DNA of 64,000 nucleotides, from assembly GCF_030248535.1 (NCBI RefSeq), contig NZ_JAHGAJ010000037.1:1-64000 (forward strand), read 5' to 3'. The notes under the pieces were generated by a model. The model worked only from the letters and a program-made list of their open reading frames with translations, was not told the DNA's origin and did no database searches. Within the stretch, counting starts at the first letter, position 1, and every line of letters begins with the position of its first letter. The stretch comes from Vibrio sp. D404a (GTDB taxonomy: Bacteria > Pseudomonadota > Gammaproteobacteria > Enterobacterales > Vibrionaceae). A program made the translations under genes and the position numbers. Positions 28,409 to 37,616 of the stretch are shown here, one piece after another.

Positions 28409-29146
28409 TTAAGCGTTGTTACGCGCGTTTTCCATGACTGCTTTCATATCTGATACCGCTTTCGCTAGGCCATCAAATACCGCACGACCAATCACTGAGT
28501 GACCGATGTTTAGCTCGTAGATCTCAGGCAGTGCTGCGATAGGCGCAACGTTGTGGTAAGTCAGACCGTGACCCGCATTCACCGTGATGCCTAGGTCATC
28601 CGCGTAGCTTGCGCCCGCTGCAATCTTCTTCAGCTCGTCTTGTTGGTCTTCTTCTGTCTTCGCTTCTGCGTAGTGACCTGTGTGAAGTTCAATGAATGGT
28701 GCACCACATGCTTTCGCTGCGTCAATTTGCTCGCGATCGGCATCGATGAATAGAGATACCTTGATGCCCGCTTCAGTCAGTTTTTGCGTTGCCGCTTTTA
28801 CTTTCTCAAGCTGACCAACCACGTCCAAGCCACCTTCTGTAGTCAGCTCTTCACGTTTTTCAGGAACCAGACAAACAAACTCAGGCTTAGTATCTAGCGC
28901 AATCTGTACCATCTCGTCCGTTACCGCCATTTCAAGGTTCATACGAGTTTGAATGGTTTCAGCAAGAATACGAACATCGCGGTCAAGGATATGACGACGG
29001 TCTTCACGCAGGTGAATAGTGATACCGTCTGCACCCGCACGCTCAGCAATCTCTGCCGCGTGAACTGGATCTGGGTATTGAGTACCACGCGCATTACGTA
29101 GGGTTGCAACGTGGTCGATATTAATGCCTAAAAGGATTGAGCTCAT
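28409..29146 (-). CDS. pdxJ: pyridoxine 5'-phosphate synthase
   Basis: Condenses 3-amino-2-oxopropyl phosphate with 1-deoxy-D-xylulose 5-phosphate to pyridoxine 5'-phosphate, the last ring-forming step of DXP-dependent vitamin B6 synthesis. A TIM barrel with the signatures LGINIDHVATLRNARG (about 6-21), IHLREDRRHI, and ELHTGHYA; NAGHGLTYHN near residue 190. The start ATG overlaps the recO stop as ATGA. Epd, encoded at 55541, supplies an early step of the same pathway. Confidence 0.97.
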   Translation of the reverse strand: MSSILLGINIDHVATLRNARGTQYPDPVHAAEIAERAGADGITIHLREDRRHILDRDVRILAETIQTRMNLEMAVTDEMVQIALDTKPEFVCLVPEKREELTTEGGLDVVGQLEKVKAATQKLTEAGIKVSLFIDADREQIDAAKACGAPFIELHTGHYAEAKTEEDQQDELKKIAAGASYADDLGITVNAGHGLTYHNVAPIAALPEIYELNIGHSVIGRAVFDGLAKAVSDMKAVMENARNNA

Positions 29147-29874
29147 TTTCCAATACTCCGTGCTCTAGAGAGACCTATTTGTGGCATAAACAGCTCTCTA
29201 CTTTTTAATGGTTTGCCGCCAAGATACGGCTTTAAGGCTATGCGTGTAAAGCGTTTTGCCGCTTTTAACTGCTCTTTCGTTATAAATCTACGTTCACTGA
29301 TCGCAATCAGTTCATCACCCATAAAGGTGAGGTTGTCGCGACGCACCGAGGCGATGAAGCCTTTCTGCTCACGATAGCGATAAGTCATTGTTGGATCGAT
29401 AGGTTCTCCGGTACCTGCGCAATGCAGAAAATCAACGCCATACCCCATTGCTGATAGCAAAGCGAGTTCGAAGCGTCGTAGTGCAGGCTCAGGATTCTCA
29501 TTATGCGCCAGTTCTGTTAAAGCATTAAGATAATCGTGAAAAAGTGCGGGCATCGCCACCTCTGCCATCAAGACTCGACCAATCAACTCATTAACGTACA
29601 TCGCAGAGTAGAGATTTATCCCAGTCAGCGGCAAGCCTAAGCTGATCGGCTCGGCTTGACGCAGGGTTTTCATTGACCCATTACCCGACCATTTAAGCAA
29701 TAGTGGCGTGAACGGCTGCAATGCACCCTTGAGGTTCGAACGCTTACTGCGCGCACCCTTAGACATCAACGTCATGCGACCAAACTCTTCGCTAAAGACG
29801 TCCAATATCAGGCTCGATTCACTGTACGGTCTGCGATGTAGCACAAAGCAGCGCTGTAACCCTTCTGAAGACAT
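29143..29874 (-). CDS. recO: DNA repair protein RecO
   Basis: Helps load RecA on SSB-coated single-stranded DNA with RecR and anneals complementary strands. An N-terminal OB fold (about 1-85) opens with CFVLHRRPYSESSLILDVFSE and includes KGARSKRSNLKGALQPF; the helical C-terminal domain ends near LKSRELF. The start ATG at 29874 follows AAGGTGAT and yields 243 residues; an upstream in-frame codon six residues earlier is weaker. Downstream of era but separated from it by a terminator hairpin, and coupled to pdxJ. Confidence 0.94.
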   Translation of the reverse strand: MSSEGLQRCFVLHRRPYSESSLILDVFSEEFGRMTLMSKGARSKRSNLKGALQPFTPLLLKWSGNGSMKTLRQAEPISLGLPLTGINLYSAMYVNELIGRVLMAEVAMPALFHDYLNALTELAHNENPEPALRRFELALLSAMGYGVDFLHCAGTGEPIDPTMTYRYREQKGFIASVRRDNLTFMGDELIAISERRFITKEQLKAAKRFTRIALKPYLGGKPLKSRELFMPQIGLSRARSIGK

Positions 29875-29889
29875 ATCACCTTCTAAATA

Positions 29890-29915
29890 CAAAAAAGGAG
29901 CCGATTTGGCTCCTT
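29890..29915 (-). terminator. terminator between era and recO
   Basis: On the minus strand GGAGCC, loop AAATC, GGCTCC and six T. It ends about 16 bases before the recO start, so recO expression depends on read-through or on a promoter overlapping this point. Confidence 0.8.
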
Positions 29916-29961
29916 CTATTATGGTTTTGACCCGGAGCGAAGCGCGTGCGCCTCAAGCGGG

Positions 29962-30933
29962 TTATAGGTCGTCGATGTAGCCCAATGAACGCAGTGCACG
30001 TTCATCATCAGCCCAACCAGACTTCACTTTAACCCAAGTTTCTAGGAAGACTTTACGGCCAAACAGCTCTTCCATATCTAGACGTGCTTCACGACCAATC
30101 GTCTTGATCTTCTCGCCGCCTTTACCAATCACCATCTTCTTCTGGCCACTACGCTCAACTAGGATAAGAGCGTTGATGTGGAAGCCATCGTTATCTGGGT
30201 TGTAGTCAAAGCGTTCAATCTCAACCGTTACCGAATAAGGTAGCTCGTCACCGGTAAAGCGCATCAGCTTTTCACGAATGATTTCAGATGCCATGAAACG
30301 CTGAGAGCGGTCTGTTACGTACTCTTCTGGGAAGTGGTGCGTCGCTTTTGGTAAGTGCTCACGAACGTGCTTGCGCAGCACATCGGTGTTCTTACCGTGT
30401 TTCGCTGAAATTGGCACCACATCGATGAAGTCCATCTTCTTAGAGACTTCCATCATGTGCATCATCACATCGTTGCGGTCTTGCACGTTATCAACTTTGT
30501 TTACACACAGAACCACAGGGAAGTTGGCTTTCTTCAGTTTAGTGAGAACCATCTCGTCGTCTTCAGTCCAGTGCGTACCGTCAACAAGGAAAAGTACTAA
30601 GTTAACATCACTCAATGAGCTGTTTGCTGCACGGTTCATCAAACGGTTAATCGCGCGCTTCTCTTCAATGTGAAGACCTGGGGTATCCACATAAATTGCT
30701 TGGTAATCGCCTTCTGTCTCTACACCCATAATACGGTGACGAGTCGTTTGCGGTTTACGCGATGTGATAGAGATCTTTTGACCCAGAATGTGGTTCAAAA
30801 GAGTCGACTTACCTACATTCGGACGACCGACAATAGCGATAAAACCACAGTGCTGGTTTTCCGGTAGGCTAGGTTCTTTGTTATCAGATGCAAAGAATGC
30901 ATCGATATCGAATTCTTGGTTGTTATCAGACAT
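29962..30933 (-). CDS. era: GTPase Era
   Basis: Essential GTPase that binds the 3' end of 16S rRNA during 30S assembly. G1 GRPNVGKS at residues 36-43, G3 DTPGLH, G4 NKVD, G5 ISA; the C-terminal KH domain has VIGKGGEKIKTIG. At 323 residues it has an acidic N-terminal extension of about 25 residues (DNNQEFDIDAFFASDNKE) compared with E. coli Era. Its start overlaps the rnc stop by eight bases, the classical rnc-era coupling. Confidence 0.97.
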   Translation of the reverse strand: MSDNNQEFDIDAFFASDNKEPSLPENQHCGFIAIVGRPNVGKSTLLNHILGQKISITSRKPQTTRHRIMGVETEGDYQAIYVDTPGLHIEEKRAINRLMNRAANSSLSDVNLVLFLVDGTHWTEDDEMVLTKLKKANFPVVLCVNKVDNVQDRNDVMMHMMEVSKKMDFIDVVPISAKHGKNTDVLRKHVREHLPKATHHFPEEYVTDRSQRFMASEIIREKLMRFTGDELPYSVTVEIERFDYNPDNDGFHINALILVERSGQKKMVIGKGGEKIKTIGREARLDMEELFGRKVFLETWVKVKSGWADDERALRSLGYIDDL

Positions 30934-31603
30934 TGCTTAGTTGCTCTAATGCTGTTTCAGCAGCCGCTTGTTCTGCCTTGCGGCGGCTTGTGCCTTTACC
31001 GATAACAGGTTTATCCACACCTGCCACTTCACACTCAACCGTAAACTCTTGGTTGTGTGCTTCACCTTTAATATTAGTCACTGTGTAGACAGGTAGCGGA
31101 TTTCTTCGACCTTGTAGGAACTCTTGCAGACGCGTTTTCGGGTCTTTTTGAGAAACACCAGGTTGAATCGCTTCTAGGCGAGTCTTGTACCAGCTTAAGA
31201 TAATGCCGCGGATCGTTTCAGTGTCGCTATCTAAATAGATAGCACCGATGATCGCTTCAACGGCATCAGCCAGAATCGAGTCACGACGGAAGCCGCCACT
31301 CTTTAACTCACCTGGACCTAATTTTAAGTAATCTCCTAGGGCGAATTCACGACCTAGTTCAGCCAACGTATGTCCACGTACCAAAGTAGCACGCATACGG
31401 CTCATATCACCTTCGTTTACTTTCGGGAAACGATGGTAAAGATCATCAGCGATGACAAAACTTAAAATTGAATCGCCCAGAAACTCAAGACGTTCGTTGT
31501 GCTTACCTGCAGCGCTGCGGTGAGTCAGCGCCAGGTGAATGAGATCGGTATCTTTGAACTGATAGCCGATCTTTCTCTCTAGTTTATCAATTGGAGAATT
31601 CAT
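30926..31603 (-). CDS. rnc: ribonuclease III
   Basis: Cleaves double-stranded RNA, processing 30S rRNA precursor and some mRNAs. The catalytic signature NERLEFLGDSIL (about 36-47) contains E37, E40 and D44; a second acidic site is in ADAVEAIIGAIYLD. The C-terminal dsRNA-binding domain starts near residue 155 (DPKTRLQEFLQG) and ends GTSRRKAEQAAAETAL. 225 residues is typical. Located lepB-rnc-era; in E. coli RNase III autoregulates by cutting its own leader, which I could not confirm here. Confidence 0.98.
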   Translation of the reverse strand: MNSPIDKLERKIGYQFKDTDLIHLALTHRSAAGKHNERLEFLGDSILSFVIADDLYHRFPKVNEGDMSRMRATLVRGHTLAELGREFALGDYLKLGPGELKSGGFRRDSILADAVEAIIGAIYLDSDTETIRGIILSWYKTRLEAIQPGVSQKDPKTRLQEFLQGRRNPLPVYTVTNIKGEAHNQEFTVECEVAGVDKPVIGKGTSRRKAEQAAAETALEQLSNV

Positions 31604-31629
31604 GCTCTCTCGATGTATTTAGTGATCGA

Positions 31630-32526
31630 TTAATTAATGCCACCGATGCGGTTAAAACGCACACCAGTTGGGATCCAAGAAGGTAGAACACTGTCTGAGC
31701 CACGTTCGAATTCAAAGCTGATCCAAATCGCAACGGCTTTACCTACTAGGTTTTCTTCAGGGACAAAGCCCCAGTAACGGCTATCGGCACTGTTGTCACG
31801 GTTATCACCCATCACAAAGTACTGGCCTTCTGGAACGACCCACTCGTTAACACCTGGACGAGGTTGGTACGATTGCACACGGTCACGACGCAGTGGGTTA
31901 ACTAAAATCTGATGCTCCACTTCACCTAACTTTTCATGCAGTTGGATCAGAGGCACACCATCTTGAATAAATTGGCTCTCTTCAACGTTACTCAGCTTCA
32001 CTGGCTTACAGCCTTGTGTGCCTTTGGTTTGAATACACAGCTCTTTGTTACTGTTGTAGCGAATCATATCGCCCGGCAGGCCAACTACACGCTTAATGTA
32101 GTCAATGTTTGGCTGTGGCGGGTATTTGAATACGATTGAGTCACCACGCTCAGGCTTGCCTGTCTCTACCAATTGAGTGCGCCATACTGGGTCTTTTAGA
32201 CCGTAAGCGTATTTCTCAACCAAGATAAAGTCACCCACAAGTAGGGTTGGCATCATTGAGCCCGATGGGATTTGGAACGGTTCATAGATAAATGAACGCA
32301 GCACCAATACAAATGCAATTACAGGGAAAATGGATACGCTATTTTCAACCCACCAAGGCTGCGCCGTCACTTTTGCACTGGTTTCAGCATCTAAACCGTT
32401 AGTTTGAGCGGTAACGCTAGCCAGTTTCAATTGGCGCTTCTTAGCCCAAACAAACTTCTCTAACGCCCATACAACGCCAGTCACTAAGGTTACGATCACT
32501 AAAATAAGCGAAAATGTATTAGCCAT
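31630..32526 (-). CDS. lepB: signal peptidase I
   Basis: Inner-membrane protease that removes signal peptides from exported proteins. Two N-terminal membrane segments (about 5-22 and 62-80) precede the catalytic Ser90 in PSGSMMPTLL and general-base Lys145 in YIKRVVGLPGD, matching E. coli positions. The later GDNRDNSADSRYWG box is present. 298 residues, slightly shorter than E. coli LepB. Between lepA and rnc. Confidence 0.97.
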   Translation of the reverse strand: MANTFSLILVIVTLVTGVVWALEKFVWAKKRQLKLASVTAQTNGLDAETSAKVTAQPWWVENSVSIFPVIAFVLVLRSFIYEPFQIPSGSMMPTLLVGDFILVEKYAYGLKDPVWRTQLVETGKPERGDSIVFKYPPQPNIDYIKRVVGLPGDMIRYNSNKELCIQTKGTQGCKPVKLSNVEESQFIQDGVPLIQLHEKLGEVEHQILVNPLRRDRVQSYQPRPGVNEWVVPEGQYFVMGDNRDNSADSRYWGFVPEENLVGKAVAIWISFEFERGSDSVLPSWIPTGVRFNRIGGIN

Positions 32527-32550
32527 TTATATCCCTTAAATTTCATTTCT

Positions 32551-32597
32551 TTAAAAATAACGAAAGTGAAAGAATAGCGAGCTACCCTTTCACTTTC
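32551..32597 (-). terminator. 11-bp perfect hairpin with T-tract between lepA and lepB
   Basis: GAAAGTGAAAG (32562-32572) pairs perfectly with CTTTCACTTTC (32587-32597) around a 14-base loop; the minus strand then has ATTTTTAA. It may be a partial terminator setting the lepB:lepA ratio, or a processing site. Confidence 0.6.
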
Positions 32598-32623
32598 AAT
32601 TATTCGTTTAACGCTGGATAAGC

Positions 32624-34417
32624 TTAGTCTTTGCCAACGTGAAGAATTGCTAAGAACGCTTCTTGAGGCAGCTCTACGTTACCGATCTGCTTCATACGCT
32701 TCTTACCTTCTTTCTGTTTCTTCAGAAGCTTCTTCTTACGACTCACGTCACCACCGTAACATTTCGCGATAACGTTCTTACGCAGCTGCTTAACTGTTGA
32801 ACGAGCGATGATGTGGTTCCCGATAGCCGCTTGAATTGCAATATCGAACATCTGACGAGGGATGAACTCTTTCATCTTCTCAACTAGCTGACGACCACGA
32901 GTCTGAGACTGATCTTTGTGGGTAATCATTGCTAGTGCATCAACAGTGTCGCCGTTTAGAAGAACGTCTACACGAACCATGTTAGACGCTTCAAAGCGTT
33001 GGAAGTTGTAATCCAGTGACGCGTAGCCACGAGATGTTGACTTCAGACGGTCGAAGAAGTCCAGTACCACTTCAGCCATTGGAATATCGTAAACAACCGC
33101 TACTTGGTTACCGTGATAAATCATATCAACCTGCACACCACGCTTCTCAACACACAGTGTGATTACGTTACCTAGGTAATCTGATGGCACTAGGATATTA
33201 CAACGCGCGATTGGCTCACGAATCTCATCGATATCGTTAATAGCCGGAAGCTTAGCCGGGCTATCTACGTAAAGCAGTGTGCCGTCAGTTTTTTCAACTT
33301 CGTAAACTACGGTTGGCGCAGTTGTAATCAGGTCTAGGTCGTATTCACGCTCTAGACGCTCTTGGATGATCTCCATGTGAAGCATACCAAGGAAGCCACA
33401 ACGGAAACCGAAACCTAGAGCTGCAGAGTTTTCTGGCTCGTAGAATAGTGATGCATCGTTTAGGCTCAATTTGCCTAGTGCATCACGGAAGTTTTCGTAA
33501 TCGTCAGATGATACTGGGAACAGACCTGCGTATACCTGTGGTTTTACTTTCTTAAAGCCCGGTAGTGCCGTTTCACAGCCGTTTTTAGCCAGTGTCAGCG
33601 TATCACCCACTGGTGCACCAAGGATGTCTTTAATACCACATACAACCCAGCCTACTTCGCCAGTTTGCAGAACTTCGGTATCAACCTGTTTTGGTGTGAA
33701 GATACCTAGACGGTCTACACCCCAAACTTGACCAGTACTCATTACTTTGATCTTGTCGTTCTTTCTTAGAGAACCATTCTTGATACGTACTAGCGATACA
33801 ACGCCAAGGTAGTTATCGAACCAAGAGTCAATGATCAGTGCTTGTAGCGGCGCATCTGGATCGCCTTCTGGCGCAGGGATTGCTGAAACAATGTTTTCTA
33901 GTACATCGTCAACACCGATACCCGTTTTCGCAGAACAGCGAGTCGCTTCCATCGCGTCGATACCAACGATCTCTTCGATCTCTTCAGATACGCGCTCTGG
34001 ATCCGCAGCAGGAAGGTCAATCTTGTTTAGGATTGGCACAACTTCCAGATCCATTTCGATCGCTGTGTAACAGTTTGCTAGTGTCTGAGCTTCTACACCC
34101 TGACCTGCATCGACAACCAGTAGCGCACCTTCACAAGCGGCTAGAGAACGTGATACTTCGTATGCGAAGTCAACGTGTCCTGGAGTATCGATGAAGTTTA
34201 ATTGATAAGTTTCACCATCTTTAGCAGTGTAGTTAAGAGTCACACTCTGAGATTTGATAGTGATGCCACGTTCACGCTCCAGATCCATCGAATCAAGGAC
34301 TTGTGCAGCCATTTCACGATCGCTTAATCCTCCACAAACTTGGATTAGACGGTCAGATAGGGTCGACTTACCATGGTCGATGTGGGCGATAATCGAAAAG
34401 TTACGAATGTGCTTCAT
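32624..34417 (-). CDS. lepA: elongation factor 4 (LepA)
   Basis: Ribosome-dependent GTPase acting on stalled or improperly translocated ribosomes and in ribosome biogenesis. G1 AHIDHGKS (11-18), switch II DTPGHVDF, G4 NKIDLP; EF-G-like domains II, III and V and the LepA-specific C-terminal domain (PRQMFDIAIQAAIGNHIIARSTVKQLRKNVIAKCYGGD). The ATG at 34417 gives 597 residues (MKHIRNFSIIAHIDHG); a TTG five codons upstream is less likely. The Shine-Dalgarno sequence is weak. First of lepA-lepB-rnc-era. Confidence 0.97.
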   Translation of the reverse strand: MKHIRNFSIIAHIDHGKSTLSDRLIQVCGGLSDREMAAQVLDSMDLERERGITIKSQSVTLNYTAKDGETYQLNFIDTPGHVDFAYEVSRSLAACEGALLVVDAGQGVEAQTLANCYTAIEMDLEVVPILNKIDLPAADPERVSEEIEEIVGIDAMEATRCSAKTGIGVDDVLENIVSAIPAPEGDPDAPLQALIIDSWFDNYLGVVSLVRIKNGSLRKNDKIKVMSTGQVWGVDRLGIFTPKQVDTEVLQTGEVGWVVCGIKDILGAPVGDTLTLAKNGCETALPGFKKVKPQVYAGLFPVSSDDYENFRDALGKLSLNDASLFYEPENSAALGFGFRCGFLGMLHMEIIQERLEREYDLDLITTAPTVVYEVEKTDGTLLYVDSPAKLPAINDIDEIREPIARCNILVPSDYLGNVITLCVEKRGVQVDMIYHGNQVAVVYDIPMAEVVLDFFDRLKSTSRGYASLDYNFQRFEASNMVRVDVLLNGDTVDALAMITHKDQSQTRGRQLVEKMKEFIPRQMFDIAIQAAIGNHIIARSTVKQLRKNVIAKCYGGDVSRKKKLLKKQKEGKKRMKQIGNVELPQEAFLAILHVGKD

Positions 34418-34551
34418 AATTTGGTGTGACAAACTCTTTAAATTAGGACGGTAAGAAAGCCGCGAATTGCCCGCATTTCATTGGCTGCGGTGGCGGCATT
34501 TCAATCAAGTTGGCAGATTCTACCCAATTTAACCGCAATACGCATCATAAA

Positions 34552-35022
34552 TTAGACGAGCGGCTCACCTAGGATTCGAATCAACACCACTTGTTGCTTC
34601 GATTTATCTTCCATCGGTTTCGCCAAACGTTTTGCAAGGGCAATACCACCAGCTGTAAATATAGCAGCAGATAGAATAACTGCGCCTTCCCCTAGGCCAA
34701 GCAAGGGCGCTAAGAGTAGCTGACCAAAGGCGGCACCCAGCATCAGCATAAACAGCGGGACAAGATAGACTAACGCTGCCGATTGCAGCAGGTTCTTCTC
34801 GGGAAAGCCGATCTCAACAACTTGACCCGCTTTGACTAGGGTCTTAGTGGTAAGTTGCCAAAAAAGGGATTTGTTGCCTACGGCTTTAGTGACAATGCCA
34901 GTGCCGCAGCTTTTTTGCGACGAACAGCTGCTGCAACTAGTCTGTTGCTCACAGCTCAACTGGACACGATAGTGAGCACCGTGTTTTTCGACGGCGCTCA
35001 CAGTAGCCAATGCAGTCATCAT
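34552..35022 (-). CDS. rseC: RseC/MucC-type SoxR-reducing family protein
   Basis: Inner-membrane protein at the end of the rpoE operon; homologues take part in reduction of SoxR and in sigma-E control, but the mechanism is unsettled. Cysteines C24, C30, C33 and C39 form the family cluster near the N-terminus. Two membrane helices lie at about 80-97 and 107-125, with a short basic tail. The start overlaps the rseB stop. A GAGGT sequence lies upstream of the paired ATGs. Confidence 0.94.
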   Translation of the reverse strand: MMTALATVSAVEKHGAHYRVQLSCEQQTSCSSCSSQKSCGTGIVTKAVGNKSLFWQLTTKTLVKAGQVVEIGFPEKNLLQSAALVYLVPLFMLMLGAAFGQLLLAPLLGLGEGAVILSAAIFTAGGIALAKRLAKPMEDKSKQQVVLIRILGEPLV

Positions 35023-35984
35023 TGGTTTGTACCTCGGCTCGCAGCAAACTGAACCGATTTCGCAATACGCTGCGCAGTTGCAGGTGGAATATCACCAACC
35101 ACTGAGATCTCGTTAGTGCCACTGACTAAGCTATGCAGGGTACGGCGACCTTGACGCACAAGCTGACCTTTAAGAGAGTGCTCATCTTTGTCTGCGATAT
35201 AAACCGAGAAGCTGAACAAGCCATCACTAAACAGCTGGCTTTCAACCATCTTGTCCGTCGCAGCCATTTGGTAACGGTTCATCTCTTTCGCTTCAAAGCC
35301 ATCAGGAATCCAAGAGACGCGCCAATCACTATCACTTTCCAAACCATCAGGGAGAGAAAGAACTTTCGGCAGCTGAGCATTATTCAGCCCCGCCATCGCT
35401 TCTGCAATCTTGTCATTAACGACATAAGAGATGGTGCGGTACTGCTCAAGGATCTCACCGTCGCGGTCAAGAAGATCGGCTCTTAATGGGAGATTGGTGT
35501 TTTCATCAACCCAGAGAACATACGAATAACGTAGGCCATCTTTAGGTACAACACGCAGCACTTGAGTCGTCGTCCCCGCTTCACGAGCGCGACCAACCTT
35601 AACAAAGTCGTAGTACTGGTTAAGTGCATCAATGTCGTTATTCAACATTGGAATGACTGGCGCCACCATGTTGCCAGACTCAATCGTAAAGGGTTCTGTA
35701 CCCGGTTCGATGTAGCTGACTTCATTGCCGCGTCGAATCACTTCTCGTACAGGGCCGCTTAGATAGACAAGGTGGGCAAGTTGTTGTTGCTCGTTCACAG
35801 CATGACGATAAAGGAGCGGCTCAATGCTGCTCTTTTTGATCAGTATGTAGGAAAGTTCGTAATTTAAATGCTGACTGGCCTCGTTCATTTGATGCAATAA
35901 GGCCTTTGCAGACGGTTCTTCTGCAAAGGCGCTTGGAGAGATCAAGCTGAACAGTGTCAGTGCACTGACCAGGAATTTCTTCAT
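35019..35984 (-). CDS. rseB: sigma-E factor regulatory protein RseB
   Basis: Periplasmic protein that binds RseA and protects it from DegS; it senses mislocalised lipoprotein or LPS. Signal peptide MKKFLVSALTLFSLISPSAFA, with cleavage before EEPSAKALL. The N-terminal MucB/RseB domain (LolA-like) covers about 23-200 and the smaller C-terminal domain about 215-310. 321 residues is normal. The start overlaps the rseA stop (ATGA) and the stop overlaps rseC, indicating coupled translation. Confidence 0.96.
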   Translation of the reverse strand: MKKFLVSALTLFSLISPSAFAEEPSAKALLHQMNEASQHLNYELSYILIKKSSIEPLLYRHAVNEQQQLAHLVYLSGPVREVIRRGNEVSYIEPGTEPFTIESGNMVAPVIPMLNNDIDALNQYYDFVKVGRAREAGTTTQVLRVVPKDGLRYSYVLWVDENTNLPLRADLLDRDGEILEQYRTISYVVNDKIAEAMAGLNNAQLPKVLSLPDGLESDSDWRVSWIPDGFEAKEMNRYQMAATDKMVESQLFSDGLFSFSVYIADKDEHSLKGQLVRQGRRTLHSLVSGTNEISVVGDIPPATAQRIAKSVQFAASRGTNQ

Positions 35985-36622
35985 TCAATATCCGATTCTA
36001 GATGCGACTCACTCACAGTTGACGCATCGTTGTTTAATCTCAATTGCAACTCGTAGTCTTGCAACATAGCGTGCACGCGTTTGCGCTGCTCTTGCAAGTT
36101 TGCGTCTGCTACTGGTTTCTCAACAGACTCACGAGTCAAACTTACAGGCTCAACAGAACCCGCAAATGGGATCGTTTGGAGCACAGGCAGTTGTTCTGCT
36201 TCTGGGGCTGCAGGATCGCTGCCACCATACTGTTGTACACCTAAAATAACCGCTAGTGACACACATGCCGCGACGGCAACTTGACCAAACTGCTGCAGCC
36301 AAGCTGGCATTTGGCGTTTTGCCTGTTGAGGTTTAGGTTGTTCTTCATGCACTTCTTGAACAGTAGGTTGGTTCTGCTCTGGGCGCAGTGAATGCACATT
36401 AGTCAGTTTGTTGTGTGCAGGCTCGTTCTCAAGCGCTGCGGCCACACTGTCTGCAATGTTCCATTCCAGCGTTTCTGGCGCATCGCCTCGCATGACATCA
36501 CCGATTAAATGGTAACTCTGCCAGGTATCCTTGCTTTCTTGATCGGACTCCAACTCTGCAATCAGAGCTTTATCGATCGTTTCACCATCCATGAGTGCCG
36601 AAAGCTTTTCTTTATCAGCCAT
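35981..36622 (-). CDS. rseA: anti-sigma-E factor RseA
   Basis: Single-pass inner-membrane protein whose cytoplasmic domain (about 1-100) sequesters RpoE, released by DegS/RseP proteolysis on envelope stress. N-terminal MADKEKLSALMDGE is the family signature. The membrane helix lies at about 112-130 (after a proline/glutamine-rich stretch), followed by a periplasmic tail of about 80 residues. The ATG at 36622 is preceded by GGTGA and gives 213 residues; a start four codons upstream is less well spaced. 26 bases after rpoE. Confidence 0.96.
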   Translation of the reverse strand: MADKEKLSALMDGETIDKALIAELESDQESKDTWQSYHLIGDVMRGDAPETLEWNIADSVAAALENEPAHNKLTNVHSLRPEQNQPTVQEVHEEQPKPQQAKRQMPAWLQQFGQVAVAACVSLAVILGVQQYGGSDPAAPEAEQLPVLQTIPFAGSVEPVSLTRESVEKPVADANLQEQRKRVHAMLQDYELQLRLNNDASTVSESHLESDIE

Positions 36623-36648
36623 TATTTTCACCATAATTATTACAAGTT

Positions 36649-37227
36649 TTAGCGTTGTAAAAGAGGTTTAATCTTCTTTTCCACCGCTTCACGAGCACGG
36701 AAAATACGCGAACGTACGGTTCCTACAGGGCAATCCATTACTTCTGCAATCTCTTCGTAACTCAAGCCTTCAAGCTCGCGTAAGGTCATTGCAGTTTTCA
36801 GGTCTTCGGGTAGCGCTTCAATCGCTCCAAAAACCACTTCTTTCAATTCTTTCGACAGCGTTAAGTTCTCAGGGTTCGAAATTTCTTTCAATGCGCTGCC
36901 GGTTTCAAAATACTCTGCATCATCTGCATCTACATCGGTTGCGGGAGGCCTACGGCTCTGTGCAACTATATGATTTTTTGCTGTGTTCACGGCAATTCGG
37001 TACAACCATGTGTAGAAGGCACTCTCGCCTCTAAAGTTTGGTATCGCGCGGTAAGCTTTAATAAATGCTTCCTGTGCCACATCAGCCACATCACCGGAAT
37101 TATTCACGTAGCGAGAGATAAGATTGCAAACTTTGTTTTGATACTTAACCACCAACAGGTTAAATGCTTGCTTATCTCCACTCTGAACTCGCTCAATCAA
37201 CACTTGATCGGTTAGCTGCTCGTTCAT
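36649..37227 (-). CDS. rpoE: RNA polymerase sigma factor RpoE (sigma-E)
   Basis: Extracytoplasmic-function sigma factor directing the envelope stress response. Sigma-70 region 2 with DVAQEAFIKAYRAIPNFRGESAFYTWLYRIAVNTAKN (about 61-97), and region 4 with LRELEGLSYEEIAEVMDCPVGTVRSRIFRARE near 150-182. The ATG at 37227 gives 192 residues; AGGAG lies ten bases upstream. The gene heads rpoE-rseA-rseB-rseC and is preceded by its own sigma-E promoter, implying autoregulation. Divergent from nadB. Confidence 0.97.
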   Translation of the reverse strand: MNEQLTDQVLIERVQSGDKQAFNLLVVKYQNKVCNLISRYVNNSGDVADVAQEAFIKAYRAIPNFRGESAFYTWLYRIAVNTAKNHIVAQSRRPPATDVDADDAEYFETGSALKEISNPENLTLSKELKEVVFGAIEALPEDLKTAMTLRELEGLSYEEIAEVMDCPVGTVRSRIFRAREAVEKKIKPLLQR

Positions 37228-37326
37228 TCGAGCGGGTACTCCTATTGTTATCACCCTTACCTTCTCAGATATGGGTACTAATTATGCGAAATGTAGTATT
37301 GACACCACTGTCTACATGAGCACTAT

Positions 37327-37354
37327 TGTGACTAGGCCAAATACCGAAAGTTCC
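37327..37354 (-). promoter_or_regulatory. sigma-E dependent promoter of rpoE
   Basis: On the minus strand GGAACTT (-35) is followed after 16 bases by TCACA (-10), matching the sigma-E pattern (GGAACTT and TCNNA). It lies about 100 bases upstream of the rpoE ATG. The remainder of the 389-base rpoE/nadB gap must also hold the nadB promoter, which I could not pin down. Confidence 0.82.
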
Positions 37355-37616
37355 AACTTTCTTAAAATTATTTGCCATTATTGTTTCACAATGTGATGTA
37401 ATAAAAATAGCTACCCCTATCAATGTGGGGAAACTTAAGCAAAAGCAATGGTATTGAGCAATTAAATATTTCTAGATAGCTGTCTATATCTTGATTCTGC
37501 ATTGTCTTTAAGGACTCATTGAGACTGAGTATAACAGTCGTTAAAGCCCTCCTGAAACAAGACAAAGTCAATTTAGAGTGGACAACTCGACTATAGCCCG
37601 GGATTTAAAAAGTTTT

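Noticed and set aside
37385..37395. TCACAATGTGA palindrome upstream of nadB as a CRP site
   Set aside because: CRP sites have TGTGA and TCACA in the opposite order with a six-base spacer; this one does not fit.
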